From Pseudomonadota bacterium (GTDB lineage Bacteria; Pseudomonadota; Gammaproteobacteria; Burkholderiales; Burkholderiaceae_B), in NCBI GenBank assembly GCA_023427945.1, contig JAEYZR010000213.1, forward strand, positions 1 through 10,797: DNA of 10,797 nt, written 5' to 3'. The notes below the pieces were generated by a model. That model worked only from the letters and a program-made list of their open reading frames with translations. It made no database searches and was not told the origin of the DNA. The position numbers and the translations under genes are program-made. Of the stretch, positions 1 through 7,301 are shown in pieces; positions within the stretch are counted from its first letter, which is position 1, and each line of letters begins with the position of its first letter.

Positions 1-1
1 G

Positions 2-460
2 CTCATGCTGGGTGCAGAAGATTTCATCCTGCTCGGCGGCGGGACAGAAGAGGTGCGTGCGCGTTGTTCCTGGCGTATCAAGGCGTTCCAGCGCGCCTCG
101 CGCAACCGCTATGCACATGACCCGGCAACCGCAAGTGCGCTGGCCGAACCGGCGCATGCCTACACGAATGAAATCGTCGCTGGCGACAGGGCTGAAGCCT
201 CGCTGGCGGCAAACCGGACCGGCGCATCTGCTGCGACCGCCTGCGCCTCTTTCAGCGACGTCTCATTCAGTCGTGCAAAAAAGATCGTGGTTGATCGGTT
301 TGAATGCGCCTATCTGCGCAATGCGCTCATGAGGCACGCGGGCAACGTGGCAGGGGCTGCACGGGCGAGCGACAAGCATAGGCGTGCTTTCTGGGCACTC
401 ATGCGCAAGCATGGCATCAATGCCGATACTTATCGTCAAGGTCGACGGGTGCGCCGCTAG
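2..460 (+). CDS. C-terminal part of a Fis-type DNA-binding regulator (sigma-54 activator-like), 5' end outside the window
   Basis: The last 60 or so residues (about 88-147, counting from the ATG at position 5) resemble the Fis-type helix-turn-helix that ends NtrC-family sigma-54-dependent activators: an F-x-x-A-K-x-x-V-x-x-FE-x-x-YL lead-in, then GNVAGAAR, then an R-x-x-F-W-x-L-M-R-K-H-G-I recognition helix. Such domains bind enhancer DNA. The reading frame is open to the window edge, so the gene probably starts upstream; the ATG at 5 has no visible ribosome site. Oddly, residues 1-85 show none of the expected end of an AAA+ domain (no GNVREL sensor II motif) and read as low-complexity Ala/Arg-rich sequence. 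The gene may therefore be a remnant, a frameshifted copy, or a regulator of different architecture. It ends 50 bases before hemE on the same strand. The HTH assignment is fairly firm; the nature of the whole protein is not. Confidence 0.5.
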   Translation, partial: LMLGAEDFILLGGGTEEVRARCSWRIKAFQRASRNRYAHDPATASALAEPAHAYTNEIVAGDRAEASLAANRTGASAATACASFSDVSFSRAKKIVVDRFECAYLRNALMRHAGNVAGAARASDKHRRAFWALMRKHGINADTYRQGRRVRR

Positions 461-499
461 GTCGCCGCCTGGCGGTTAAACTTAGAGATCAATGCCACC

Positions 500-505
500 A
501 AGGGA
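500..505 (+). promoter_or_regulatory. Ribosome binding site of hemE supporting a GTG start
   Basis: AAGGGA lies five bases before the GTG at 511. No in-frame ATG with a comparable site is nearby: the ATG at 492 is in another frame. This supports GTG as the hemE start. Confidence 0.6.
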
Positions 506-510
506 TCGCT

Positions 511-1587
511 GTGTCTGCCACTACGCTAAAAAACGATATTTTCCTGCGCGCTTTGCTCCGTGAGCCGGTGCCTTACACACCAATCTGGCTGATGCGGCAG
601 GCGGGACGTTATCTGCCCGAATACAACGTGACCCGAGCACGTGCGGGATCGTTCATGAAGCTTGCGCAGAATCCCGAATATGCCTGCGAGGTCACACTGC
701 AACCCCTGGAGCGGTTTCCTCTGGACGCGGCCATACTTTTTTCCGACATCCTGACTGTGCCTCATGCAATGGGGCTGGGCCTGGACTTTGCAATAGGCGA
801 GGGCCCGCGGTTTGCCCATCCTGTACGTGAAGAGGCAGACTTCAAACGCCTGGCAGTGCCTGATATGTCTTCGCTCCAATATGTGTTCGATGCCGTCGCC
901 ACCATCCGCCGGGACCTGGCCGGGCGTGTGCCCCTCATAGGCTTTGCGGGCAGTCCCTGGACCATAGGGTGCTATATGGTCGAAGGCAAGGGGTCGGACG
1001 ATTACCGTCTGATCAAGACCATGCTCTATAAGCGCCCGGATCTCGTGCATCACATGCTGGAGATCAATGCACAGGCCACGACGCTCTATCTCAACGCGCA
1101 GATCGAGGCGGGGGCCCAGGCCGTGATGATTTTCGACAGTTGGGGCGGTGTACTTTCCGATGGTGAGTTCCAGGAATTTTCCTTGGCCTACACACGCAAG
1201 GTCGTGGCCGGGTTGAAGCGTGAGCACGAGGGCCAGCGTGTGCCGGTCATCGTGTTCAGCAAAGGTGGTGGGGTCTGGCTGCCCGAAATCGCGCAGTGCG
1301 GCGCCGACGCCCTGGGCGTGGATTGGACGGTGAATCTCCAGCGGGCGCGTGCCTCGGTCCAGGATCAGGTGGCACTGCAGGGCAATATCGACCCTATGGT
1401 TCTTTTTGGCGGTGAGCAAGCGATCCGCTCGCAGGTGCGCAAGATCATCGACAGCTTTGGCAAGGTCGGGGCAGGGGGCCATGTCTTCAATCTCGGGCAC
1501 GGTATTTCGCGCTTCACCGACCCGGAATCGGTGGGCATTCTCGTAGACGAAGTTCATCGCTACAGCCCTCAGTATCACCAGGCCTGA
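511..1587 (+). CDS. hemE: Uroporphyrinogen decarboxylase
   Basis: Cytoplasmic enzyme of heme biosynthesis. It removes the four acetate carboxyl groups of uroporphyrinogen III to give coproporphyrinogen III, without a cofactor. At 358 residues it has the usual bacterial length (E. coli about 354). The first family signature, P-x-W-x-MRQAGR-x-x-PEY, is at residues 24-38, with the substrate-binding arginines R29 and R33. The catalytic aspartate is D79, in the ILFSD segment. The second signature, GFAGSPWT followed by Y155 and EGKGS, covers residues 144-162; Y155 matches the conserved active-site tyrosine. A C-terminal GGHVFNLGHGI loop is also typical. The start is GTG with a well-placed ribosome site. 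The gene stands between the partial regulator and a long spacer before priA, all on one strand. Nothing in the protein is unusual and identification is very firm. Confidence 0.97.
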   Translation: MSATTLKNDIFLRALLREPVPYTPIWLMRQAGRYLPEYNVTRARAGSFMKLAQNPEYACEVTLQPLERFPLDAAILFSDILTVPHAMGLGLDFAIGEGPRFAHPVREEADFKRLAVPDMSSLQYVFDAVATIRRDLAGRVPLIGFAGSPWTIGCYMVEGKGSDDYRLIKTMLYKRPDLVHHMLEINAQATTLYLNAQIEAGAQAVMIFDSWGGVLSDGEFQEFSLAYTRKVVAGLKREHEGQRVPVIVFSKGGGVWLPEIAQCGADALGVDWTVNLQRARASVQDQVALQGNIDPMVLFGGEQAIRSQVRKIIDSFGKVGAGGHVFNLGHGISRFTDPESVGILVDEVHRYSPQYHQA

Positions 1588-1891
1588 ATCGCCGTTTCGT
1601 GACGATGTCAATAGGCGCACCCGAGTTGTGCACAATTCCAGGGCTATCGGGGTTTTCCCTGAAGTGGTGTGTCGGATTTAGGATGTGACCTCTATCTATC
1701 TGATTTATAAGAGAATTAATAGGTGTAATTATTTCCTTCTCTTGCCTGTTGACAAGTGTCTAAGGTCTGCACAGCTTTTCCCGGTACTTCTCCCCAAAGT
1801 TATCCACAAGCTGCCGGGTTGAATTTTCAAACAGCGTGATCTCAATCCTTTAGCCACACTATCCAGAATTCACTTTAACTATCACTGTGTT
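1588..1891. other. hemE-priA intergenic region with AT-rich core and DnaA-box-like sites
   Basis: These 304 bases hold no convincing gene. From about 1690 to 1740 the sequence is markedly AT-rich (runs such as GATTTATAAGAGAATTAATA), unlike the GC-rich surroundings. A perfect DnaA box lies at 1800-1808. One-mismatch versions occur at 1626-1634 (TTGTGCACA, inside the 10-base palindrome TTGTGCACAA, so present on both strands) and at 1850-1858 (TTAGCCACA). A perfect -35 hexamer TTGACA is at 1749-1754, but the sequence 17-18 bases on (CAGCTT/AGCTTT) is a poor -10, so a priA promoter here is only possible. TTGAA-TT-TTCAA at 1819-1830 is a short inverted repeat. The region presumably carries the priA-rep promoter; the DnaA-box pattern suggests regulation by DnaA or a site near the replication origin (inference). 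Confidence 0.5.
1800..1808 (+). promoter_or_regulatory. Perfect DnaA box
   Basis: TTATCCACA matches the high-affinity DnaA binding consensus TTAT(A/C)CACA exactly. It is 84 bases before the priA start. A single 9-mer can occur by chance, but the neighbouring near-matches and AT-rich stretch make it more credible. Confidence 0.5.
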
Positions 1892-4000
1892 TTGATCCCC
1901 GAACCGCCCGTTTCTTCTTCTCCCGATGCAACAAACATCCAGGCCCCGCCCGTCCAGCACGTCTGGGTCAGTGTGGCGCTGGACGTGCCGCTTGACGGTC
2001 CGTTTGATTACAAGGCGCCGGTTGGAACTGCCGTAGGGCACCGGGTGCTGGTGGTGTTTGGCCGGCGAACGATGGTCGGCATGGTGGTGGGCACGCCCGA
2101 GGTTCCGGGATTCGACGCCGCCCAGGTCAAACCCGTGCTGCAGGTACTGGACGATCTCGCGCCGGCCAGCGAAGCGTGGTTGGCGCTGGCTCGTTTTGCA
2201 GCCAGCTACTATCAGCGTCCCCTGGGTGAAGTCATCATGCCGGCGCTGCCACCGCCGCTGCGCAAGCCTGCCGCCTATACCGGCAAACGGTCTGCAGGCG
2301 GGCCTGTCGCGCGCCTGCGGAAGCGGCGCCGTCGTGTGCAAAAGGCCGTCGAACCCGATGCGGCTCCCGATCTCAATCCGGAACAGGCGCTTGCCGTTCA
2401 AGCCATCGTCTCCACCACGGGGTTTGCCCCTGTGCTGCTGCACGGCGTGACCGGTAGTGGCAAGACCGAGGTTTATTTGCGCGTCGCCCAGCATGTGTTG
2501 GCGCAAGGCCGCCAGGTGCTGCTGTTGGTGCCCGAGATCAACCTCACACCGCAGCTCGAGAATTCGCTGCGCAGGCGGCTGGAATCGGTGGTGGGTGCGC
2601 ACGGTGTCGCACTCATGCACAGCGCTCTTTCGGATGGCGAGCGCCTGGCGACCTGGGTCGACGTGCTCGACGCAAAAGCCCGCATGCTGGTGGGCACGCG
2701 CATGTCCATTTTTGCGGACATGCCGGACATCGGCCTCATCATCGTGGATGAAGAGCACGATACGTCCTACAAGCAGCAGGACGGCCTGAGGTATTCAGCA
2801 CGTGATCTTGCCGTGTGGCGCGCCCGTGACCGAAACATTCCTGTGGTGCTGGGCTCGGCCACGCCCTCGCTGGAGACCTGGCTCAATGTCGAGCGAGGTC
2901 ATTATCGTCGCCTATCGCTGCCTGCGCGCGCGCGCACGGATCATCTACCGGCCATCCGGCTGATTGACACCCGGCGGCTCAAACTGGAGCAGGGGCTATC
3001 GCCTCACCTGATCGCGGCAATTGGCGAGCGTCTGCAGGCGGGACAGCAGTCCCTGGTTTTTTTGAATCGACGCGGCTATTCACCGGTGCTGCAGTGCGGG
3101 TCGTGTGGCTGGGTGTCCAGTTGCCCGCGTTGTTCGGCCTATACCGTCTTGCACCGAAGTTCGGGCTCACGCCACACCCTGCATTGCCACCACTGCGGTT
3201 ATCACGCTCGTGTGCCGCGTGCATGCCCCGAATGCGGCGATCAGGATCTGCATCCGATGGGGCGCGGCACGCAGAGGGTAGAAGAGCGTCTTGCCGAACT
3301 GTTTCCGCAGGCGCGTATTCTGCGCATCGATGCTGACAGCACGCGGCGCAAGGGGAGTGCGCAGGCCCTGTTCGACAGCGTGCATGCAGGCGAAGTGGAC
3401 ATTCTCGTGGGCACGCAGATGGTCGCCAAGGGGCACGATTTTTCGCGCCTTGGGCTGGTAGGCGTGCTCAATGCCGATGCCATGTTGTTTGCCCACGACT
3501 TCCGGGCACCCGAGCGATTGTTTGCCCAGATGATGCAGGTCAGTGGGCGTGCCGGGCGGCATGCCGCAGGCGGCGAAGTGCTGGTGCAGACAGGTTATCC
3601 CGACCAGGCCGTTTATCAGTCCCTGATACGTCACGACTACACAGGCTTTGCGAACCACGCACTGCGCGAACGTGAAGAGACCGGACTTCCGCCCTATGCC
3701 TATCAGGCGCTGCTGACGGCCGAGGCGCGCGAACTGTCCATCGCGATCGCTTTTCTGCAGGCCGCCCGCATGTGCGCACAGAAGGTCATCGATGAAACGT
3801 CGGTGGCGGTGGCGTTATACGATCCGGTGCCGCTGCGCGTCGTTCGTGTGGCCAATATCGACCGCGCTCAGCTCCTGCTCGAGAGTTCGCAACGTCGCGC
3901 CCTGCAGTATTTTCTATCGGTCTGGTCACCACGGCTGCGCGAGCTCCCCGAAGTGTCCCGGGTACGTTGGCAATTGGAGATAGATCCCCTTGAAATCTGA
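1892..4000 (+). CDS. priA: Primosomal protein N', replication restart 3'-to-5' DNA helicase PriA
   Basis: PriA recognises abandoned replication forks and starts reloading of the replicative helicase. At 702 residues it is close to the E. coli length (732). The 3'-end DNA-binding domain starts near residue 25 (VALDVPLDG-x-FDY). Walker A is GVTGSGKT at 185-192 and the Walker B/DEEH box is D286-H289, followed by a GSATPSLETW motif III. Eight zinc-binding cysteines are all present (C402, C405, C411, C414, C432, C435, C445, C448). Helicase motifs VGTQMVAKGHDF and QVSGRAGR follow. TTG at 1892 is the first usable start in a frame that opens only at 1823, and it has no clear ribosome site. The next in-frame GTG (residue 28) would cut into the conserved domain. 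The first 23 residues are a Pro/Ser-rich extension. Its last 11 bases overlap rep. Confidence 0.96.
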   Translation: MIPEPPVSSSPDATNIQAPPVQHVWVSVALDVPLDGPFDYKAPVGTAVGHRVLVVFGRRTMVGMVVGTPEVPGFDAAQVKPVLQVLDDLAPASEAWLALARFAASYYQRPLGEVIMPALPPPLRKPAAYTGKRSAGGPVARLRKRRRRVQKAVEPDAAPDLNPEQALAVQAIVSTTGFAPVLLHGVTGSGKTEVYLRVAQHVLAQGRQVLLLVPEINLTPQLENSLRRRLESVVGAHGVALMHSALSDGERLATWVDVLDAKARMLVGTRMSIFADMPDIGLIIVDEEHDTSYKQQDGLRYSARDLAVWRARDRNIPVVLGSATPSLETWLNVERGHYRRLSLPARARTDHLPAIRLIDTRRLKLEQGLSPHLIAAIGERLQAGQQSLVFLNRRGYSPVLQCGSCGWVSSCPRCSAYTVLHRSSGSRHTLHCHHCGYHARVPRACPECGDQDLHPMGRGTQRVEERLAELFPQARILRIDADSTRRKGSAQALFDSVHAGEVDILVGTQMVAKGHDFSRLGLVGVLNADAMLFAHDFRAPERLFAQMMQVSGRAGRHAAGGEVLVQTGYPDQAVYQSLIRHDYTGFANHALREREETGLPPYAYQALLTAEARELSIAIAFLQAARMCAQKVIDETSVAVALYDPVPLRVVRVANIDRAQLLLESSQRRALQYFLSVWSPRLRELPEVSRVRWQLEIDPLEI
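3976..3979 (+). promoter_or_regulatory. Ribosome binding site inside priA that supports a TTG start for rep
   Basis: GGAG (in the context TTGGAGAT) ends ten bases before the TTG at 3990. The alternative ATG at 4020 has no comparable site upstream. This favours TTG and thus translational coupling of rep to priA. Confidence 0.5.
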
Positions 4001-6122
4001 CACTGCGATTGCCGCGGGCATGAATCCGGCCCAGCGCGAGGCGACGCTTTATCTCGATGGTCCCTGTCTGGTGCTTGCAGGCGCAGGAAGCGGCAAGACA
4101 CGCGTGATCACTCAGAAGATTGCCTATCTGCTGCGCGAGTGCGGCTACATGGGACGTAACGTCGTGGCACTGACGTTCACCAACAAGGCGGCCCGCGAAA
4201 TGGCCGAACGGGTGTCGACACTGGTCGACAAGAAGCTGGCCAAGGGTCTCACCATCAGCACGTTTCACGCGCTCGGCGTGCGTTTTCTGCGCGAGGAGTC
4301 TCGCCATGCGCAACTCAAGCCACAGTTTTCGATACTTGATTCCGATGACGTGATGGCCATTTTCCAGGAGCTTCTGGCCACGACCGACAAAGGGCGCCTG
4401 CGGTCGGTGCAGCAAACTATCTCGCTCTGGAAAAATGGCCTGATCGGTCCTGATCAGGCTGCGCACGAGGCTGCTACGCCAGGCGAAGTGGAGGCCGCGC
4501 ATATCTACCGCAGCTATGCTGCGACGCTTGCGGCCTACCAGGCCGTAGACTTCGACGATCTCATCCGTCTGCCCGCCCAGATCCTGGAGACCCAGGAAGA
4601 AGTGCGAACCCGCTGGCAGAATCGGGTTCGCTACCTGTTGGTGGACGAGTACCAGGATACCAACGTGTGCCAGTATCGTCTGGTGCAACTGCTGTGCGGC
4701 GATCGCGCCATGCTCACGGCAGTGGGCGATGACGATCAGGCCATCTATGCCTGGCGTGGGGCGACGATGGAGAACCTTGCCCGGCTTACCACGGATTATC
4801 CGAATCTGAAGCTGATCAAGCTGGAGCAGAACTATCGCTCTGCACAACGCATTCTTGCAGCGGCCAATAGCGTCATATCGCGCAATCCGAAGTTGTTCGA
4901 AAAAAAACTGTGGTCGGAGTTGGGGGTGGGCGAACCCATCACCGTTACCGCCATGGATGGCGATGAAGCCGAGGCCGAGACGTTGGGCATGCGTATCTCG
5001 GCTGCGCGGTTCGAGCGCCAGGGACAATGGAAGGATTACGCGATCCTGTATCGTGGCAATCATCAGGCTCGTGTTATCGAGCAGGCGCTGCGCACACTGA
5101 AAATTCCCTACACCATATCGGGTGGGCAGAGTTTTTTCGACAAGACCGAAATCCGCGACATCCTGTCCTACATGCGTCTGATCGCCAATGACAGCGATGA
5201 CCCTGCGTTCATCCGGGCGGCCACCACGCCGCGCCGAGGCATCGGACAGGCGACGCTGCAGGCGCTGGGCACTTATGCAGCAAGCCATGAAAAACCGCTT
5301 TTCCATGCGGTTTTCGACGAAGAGGTCGAACATATCCTGTCGCCCCGGCAACTGGAACCCCTGCGAACGTTCACCGAGTTCATCCAGCGCGTCCAGTGGC
5401 GTGCTGGTCGCGAGCGCACAGCGGCCGATCCGGTGCGTGCGGTGCGCCAGGAGCTTTTCCCGACCGAGACCACGCCATCCGCGCCCGCACAGACAGAACC
5501 TGCCGATGTCTTGCTTGACGACTTGCTGGGCACGATCCAGTACGAGCGTTATCTCTACGACACACTGGACGAGAAGCCTGCGCAGGTGCGCTGGCAGAAC
5601 GTGATGGAGCTGATCAGTTGGCTCAAGCGGAAGGCGGCCGACGATGGCATGTCGCTGTTCGAACTCGTCCAGCATGTCGCGCTGGTCACGATGCTCGAGC
5701 GGGGCGAGGAAGACGAGCCGGACGCAGTCAAACTGTCCACGCTGCATGCCTCCAAAGGACTCGAGTATCCCCATGTGTTCCTCGCTGGCGTGGAAGAGGG
5801 TTTGCTGCCTCATCTGGGCAAGGACGATGAAGAAGGCGATCCGGCGAGGGCCGCCGAGTCACTGGCGGGGCGCATTCAGGAAGAACGAAGGTTGATGTAT
5901 GTCGGCATCACCCGCGCTCAGCGCAGTCTGCATCTGAGCTGGTGCAAGAAGCGTCGACGGGCGCGTGAAGACCAGGTGCGCGAGCAATCACGCTTCATCG
6001 AAGAGATGGGGCTGGCCGACGTGAAGGTCGACGAGGACGACGCCGCACGCGCCATGAGTCCCAAGGAGCGGCTGGGCATGCTGAAAGCCCTCTTGAAAAA
6101 ACCGGATCAGGCCAGGAACTGA
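3990..6122 (+). CDS. rep: ATP-dependent DNA helicase Rep (UvrD/Rep superfamily 1A)
   Basis: A 3'-to-5' single-strand DNA translocase that clears proteins ahead of replication forks and, in E. coli, supports PriC-dependent restart. The motifs run in the canonical order: Q motif near MNPAQREA (11-18), Walker A AGAGSGKT (30-37), motif Ia TFTNKAAREM, Walker B VDEYQDT (218-224), motif III GDDDQAIYAWRG (246-257), motif IV LEQNYRS, motif V STLHASKGLE (583-592), and motif VI EERRLMYVGITRAQ (631-644). The GCGYMGR, SFFDKTEIRDIL and ILYRGNHQ-x-RV segments match Rep better than UvrD. Length is 710 against 673 in E. coli; a Pro/Thr/Ala-rich stretch near 490-505 accounts for part of the excess. The likely start is TTG overlapping the priA end. 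ATG at 4020 (residue 11) is the alternative and would align with the E. coli N-terminus. Confidence 0.93.
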   Translation: MKSDTAIAAGMNPAQREATLYLDGPCLVLAGAGSGKTRVITQKIAYLLRECGYMGRNVVALTFTNKAAREMAERVSTLVDKKLAKGLTISTFHALGVRFLREESRHAQLKPQFSILDSDDVMAIFQELLATTDKGRLRSVQQTISLWKNGLIGPDQAAHEAATPGEVEAAHIYRSYAATLAAYQAVDFDDLIRLPAQILETQEEVRTRWQNRVRYLLVDEYQDTNVCQYRLVQLLCGDRAMLTAVGDDDQAIYAWRGATMENLARLTTDYPNLKLIKLEQNYRSAQRILAAANSVISRNPKLFEKKLWSELGVGEPITVTAMDGDEAEAETLGMRISAARFERQGQWKDYAILYRGNHQARVIEQALRTLKIPYTISGGQSFFDKTEIRDILSYMRLIANDSDDPAFIRAATTPRRGIGQATLQALGTYAASHEKPLFHAVFDEEVEHILSPRQLEPLRTFTEFIQRVQWRAGRERTAADPVRAVRQELFPTETTPSAPAQTEPADVLLDDLLGTIQYERYLYDTLDEKPAQVRWQNVMELISWLKRKAADDGMSLFELVQHVALVTMLERGEEDEPDAVKLSTLHASKGLEYPHVFLAGVEEGLLPHLGKDDEEGDPARAAESLAGRIQEERRLMYVGITRAQRSLHLSWCKKRRRAREDQVREQSRFIEEMGLADVKVDEDDAARAMSPKERLGMLKALLKKPDQARN

Positions 6123-6146
6123 AATCCTCGCAGACGACCCGGGGTT

Positions 6147-6179
6147 TGGTGAAACCGGCGGCTTCGCCAGGTTTCACCA
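6147..6179. terminator. Hairpin between convergent rep and AraC-type genes
   Basis: TGGTGAAACC and GGTTTCACCA pair perfectly. Inside them GGCG/CGCC extends the stem to 14 pairs around a GCTT loop, with one bulged A. No T-run follows on either strand, so this is not a classical rho-independent terminator. Its position between two converging genes suggests a bidirectional transcript end or 3' stabiliser (inference). Confidence 0.5.
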
Positions 6180-6228
6180 CTCATGCCGGCGTGAGGGACT
6201 GAAGCCGAGGCGGGACACCCGAACCACT

Positions 6229-7185
6229 TCAATGCGACGAGACATACTCCGACTTGGCGAATGCCGGCGGTATGGCAAAGCTCTCCCGCATCCGCTTTGC
6301 TTCGGCCGCTGGCGTCAGCCCGAAGAGCCGCCTGAACTCCCTGCTGAACTGCGAAGGACTTGCATAGCCCACGGCGTGACATGCCGTTTCCGCCGTCATT
6401 CCTTGGCGCACCATCAACAGGCGCGCCTGGTGCAAGCGTGTCGATTTCAGGTATTGCATCGGCGAAGTGCGCGTAATGGCCTTGAAATGGCTGTGGAACG
6501 TCGGCACGCTCATGCCGGCTTCACGAGCCAGTTGCGGAAGCTCAACGGGCTGTGCGTAGTCTGTGTGGATACAGCGCAATGCCTTGCCGATTTTCCCGAA
6601 CTGTCCCTGCATCGCCAAAGCCGCTCGGATCGCTTTGCCCTGTGTTCCGGTGAGCACGCGAAAGTACAACTCCCGCACCAGCGCCGGGCCGAGGATCGCA
6701 GCATCGAGCGGGCGACTGATCGCTTCCAGGAAGCGCAACACAGAAGTCTGAATCGCGGCATCCATCGGACTGGACATCATGCTCTGCGGTATGTCTTCCT
6801 GTGTCGATGGTTGATGTTGGCCGATCTGGATCATCAATTCGGCTGCCACCTGAAAGTCCAGATGCATGTAGAGGGCCAATAGCGGGCGCTCGGGCGTGGC
6901 GTCGGTCTCCATCGTGAAAGGTACCGGCACCGCGACCGCCAGATAGTGCTGCTCATCGTACAGATAGACCTGGCGCCCAAAATAGCCCCGCTTTCGTCCC
7001 TGGCAAACGATCACGATGCCGGGGTCGTACAACACGGGCGTGCGTGTCAACGCGCGATCCGAGCGCAGGATACGCACATCGCGTAACGCGGTCAGGTTGT
7101 ATCCCTCTTCAGGTGCCAGCGCACGAAGCAAGGCTACCAGGCGCTGCTGCTCAGCCGACTGAGGCGCGGTCGCGATCTCTTTCAT
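6229..7185 (-). CDS. AraC-family transcriptional regulator
   Basis: A 318-residue regulator with an N-terminal ligand-sensing region of the AraC_N type (about residues 28-180, including PGIVIVCQGRKRG and a Y-L-A-V-x-x-P-x-P-F segment) and a C-terminal double helix-turn-helix. HTH 1 is near 214-235 (ELPQLAREAGMSVPTFHSHF). HTH 2 is near 264-287, with the family signature VGYASPSQFSREFRRLFG (272-289). Proteins of this subfamily (YqhC-like) often control a divergent oxidoreductase gene, and here a short-chain dehydrogenase gene lies divergently 116 bases away; that it is the target is inference. The effector is not predictable, though subfamily members often answer to reactive aldehydes or related compounds. 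No strong ribosome site precedes the ATG. The gene converges on rep. Confidence 0.92.
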   Translation of the reverse strand: MKEIATAPQSAEQQRLVALLRALAPEEGYNLTALRDVRILRSDRALTRTPVLYDPGIVIVCQGRKRGYFGRQVYLYDEQHYLAVAVPVPFTMETDATPERPLLALYMHLDFQVAAELMIQIGQHQPSTQEDIPQSMMSSPMDAAIQTSVLRFLEAISRPLDAAILGPALVRELYFRVLTGTQGKAIRAALAMQGQFGKIGKALRCIHTDYAQPVELPQLAREAGMSVPTFHSHFKAITRTSPMQYLKSTRLHQARLLMVRQGMTAETACHAVGYASPSQFSREFRRLFGLTPAAEAKRMRESFAIPPAFAKSEYVSSH

Positions 7186-7301
7186 TCTTGATGGATTTGA
7201 AGCTTCATAGAAATAGGCAATAAAAGAAGAGTTTTTACGCTTAAAACAACTTCTGTGAGTGACTATCGTACAGCTACATCAACGGTCAGTGGAGCCTACT
7301 C
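7186..7301. promoter_or_regulatory. Divergent control region between the AraC-type regulator and the dehydrogenase
   Basis: This AT-rich 116-base spacer must hold both promoters. Its centre (7226-7253) contains an imperfect inverted repeat: GAAG-N-GTTTTTA, a three-base centre, then TTAAAAC-NN-CTTC. That is a plausible operator for the regulator. Clear -35/-10 pairs could not be assigned on either strand. GGAG at 7291-7294, seven bases before the ATG at 7302, is a good ribosome site for the dehydrogenase. Confidence 0.45.

Noticed and set aside
465..475. CCGCC-T-GGCGG inverted repeat before hemE
   Set aside because: The loop is one base and no T-run follows, so it cannot be a normal terminator; probably chance in GC-rich DNA.
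526..1635. A 369-codon open frame on the - strand opposite hemE
   Set aside because: It is the antisense shadow of hemE, with no domain and no promoter or ribosome site.
1749..1778. Perfect TTGACA as the priA promoter -35
   Set aside because: No acceptable -10 is found 16-18 bases downstream, so it is not listed as a promoter on its own.
1859..2758. A 299-codon open frame on the - strand opposite the start of priA
   Set aside because: Antisense shadow of the priA N-terminal half; translation is His/Arg/Gln-rich without motifs.
3786..5813. A 675-codon open frame on the - strand opposite priA and rep
   Set aside because: It lies antisense to strongly conserved helicase genes, its translation shows no recognisable domain, and its His/Arg/Gly-rich composition is what a GC-rich gene gives when read on the other strand.
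6232..6882. A 216-codon open frame on the + strand inside the AraC-type gene
   Set aside because: The - strand protein has the full AraC signature; this frame is its shadow.
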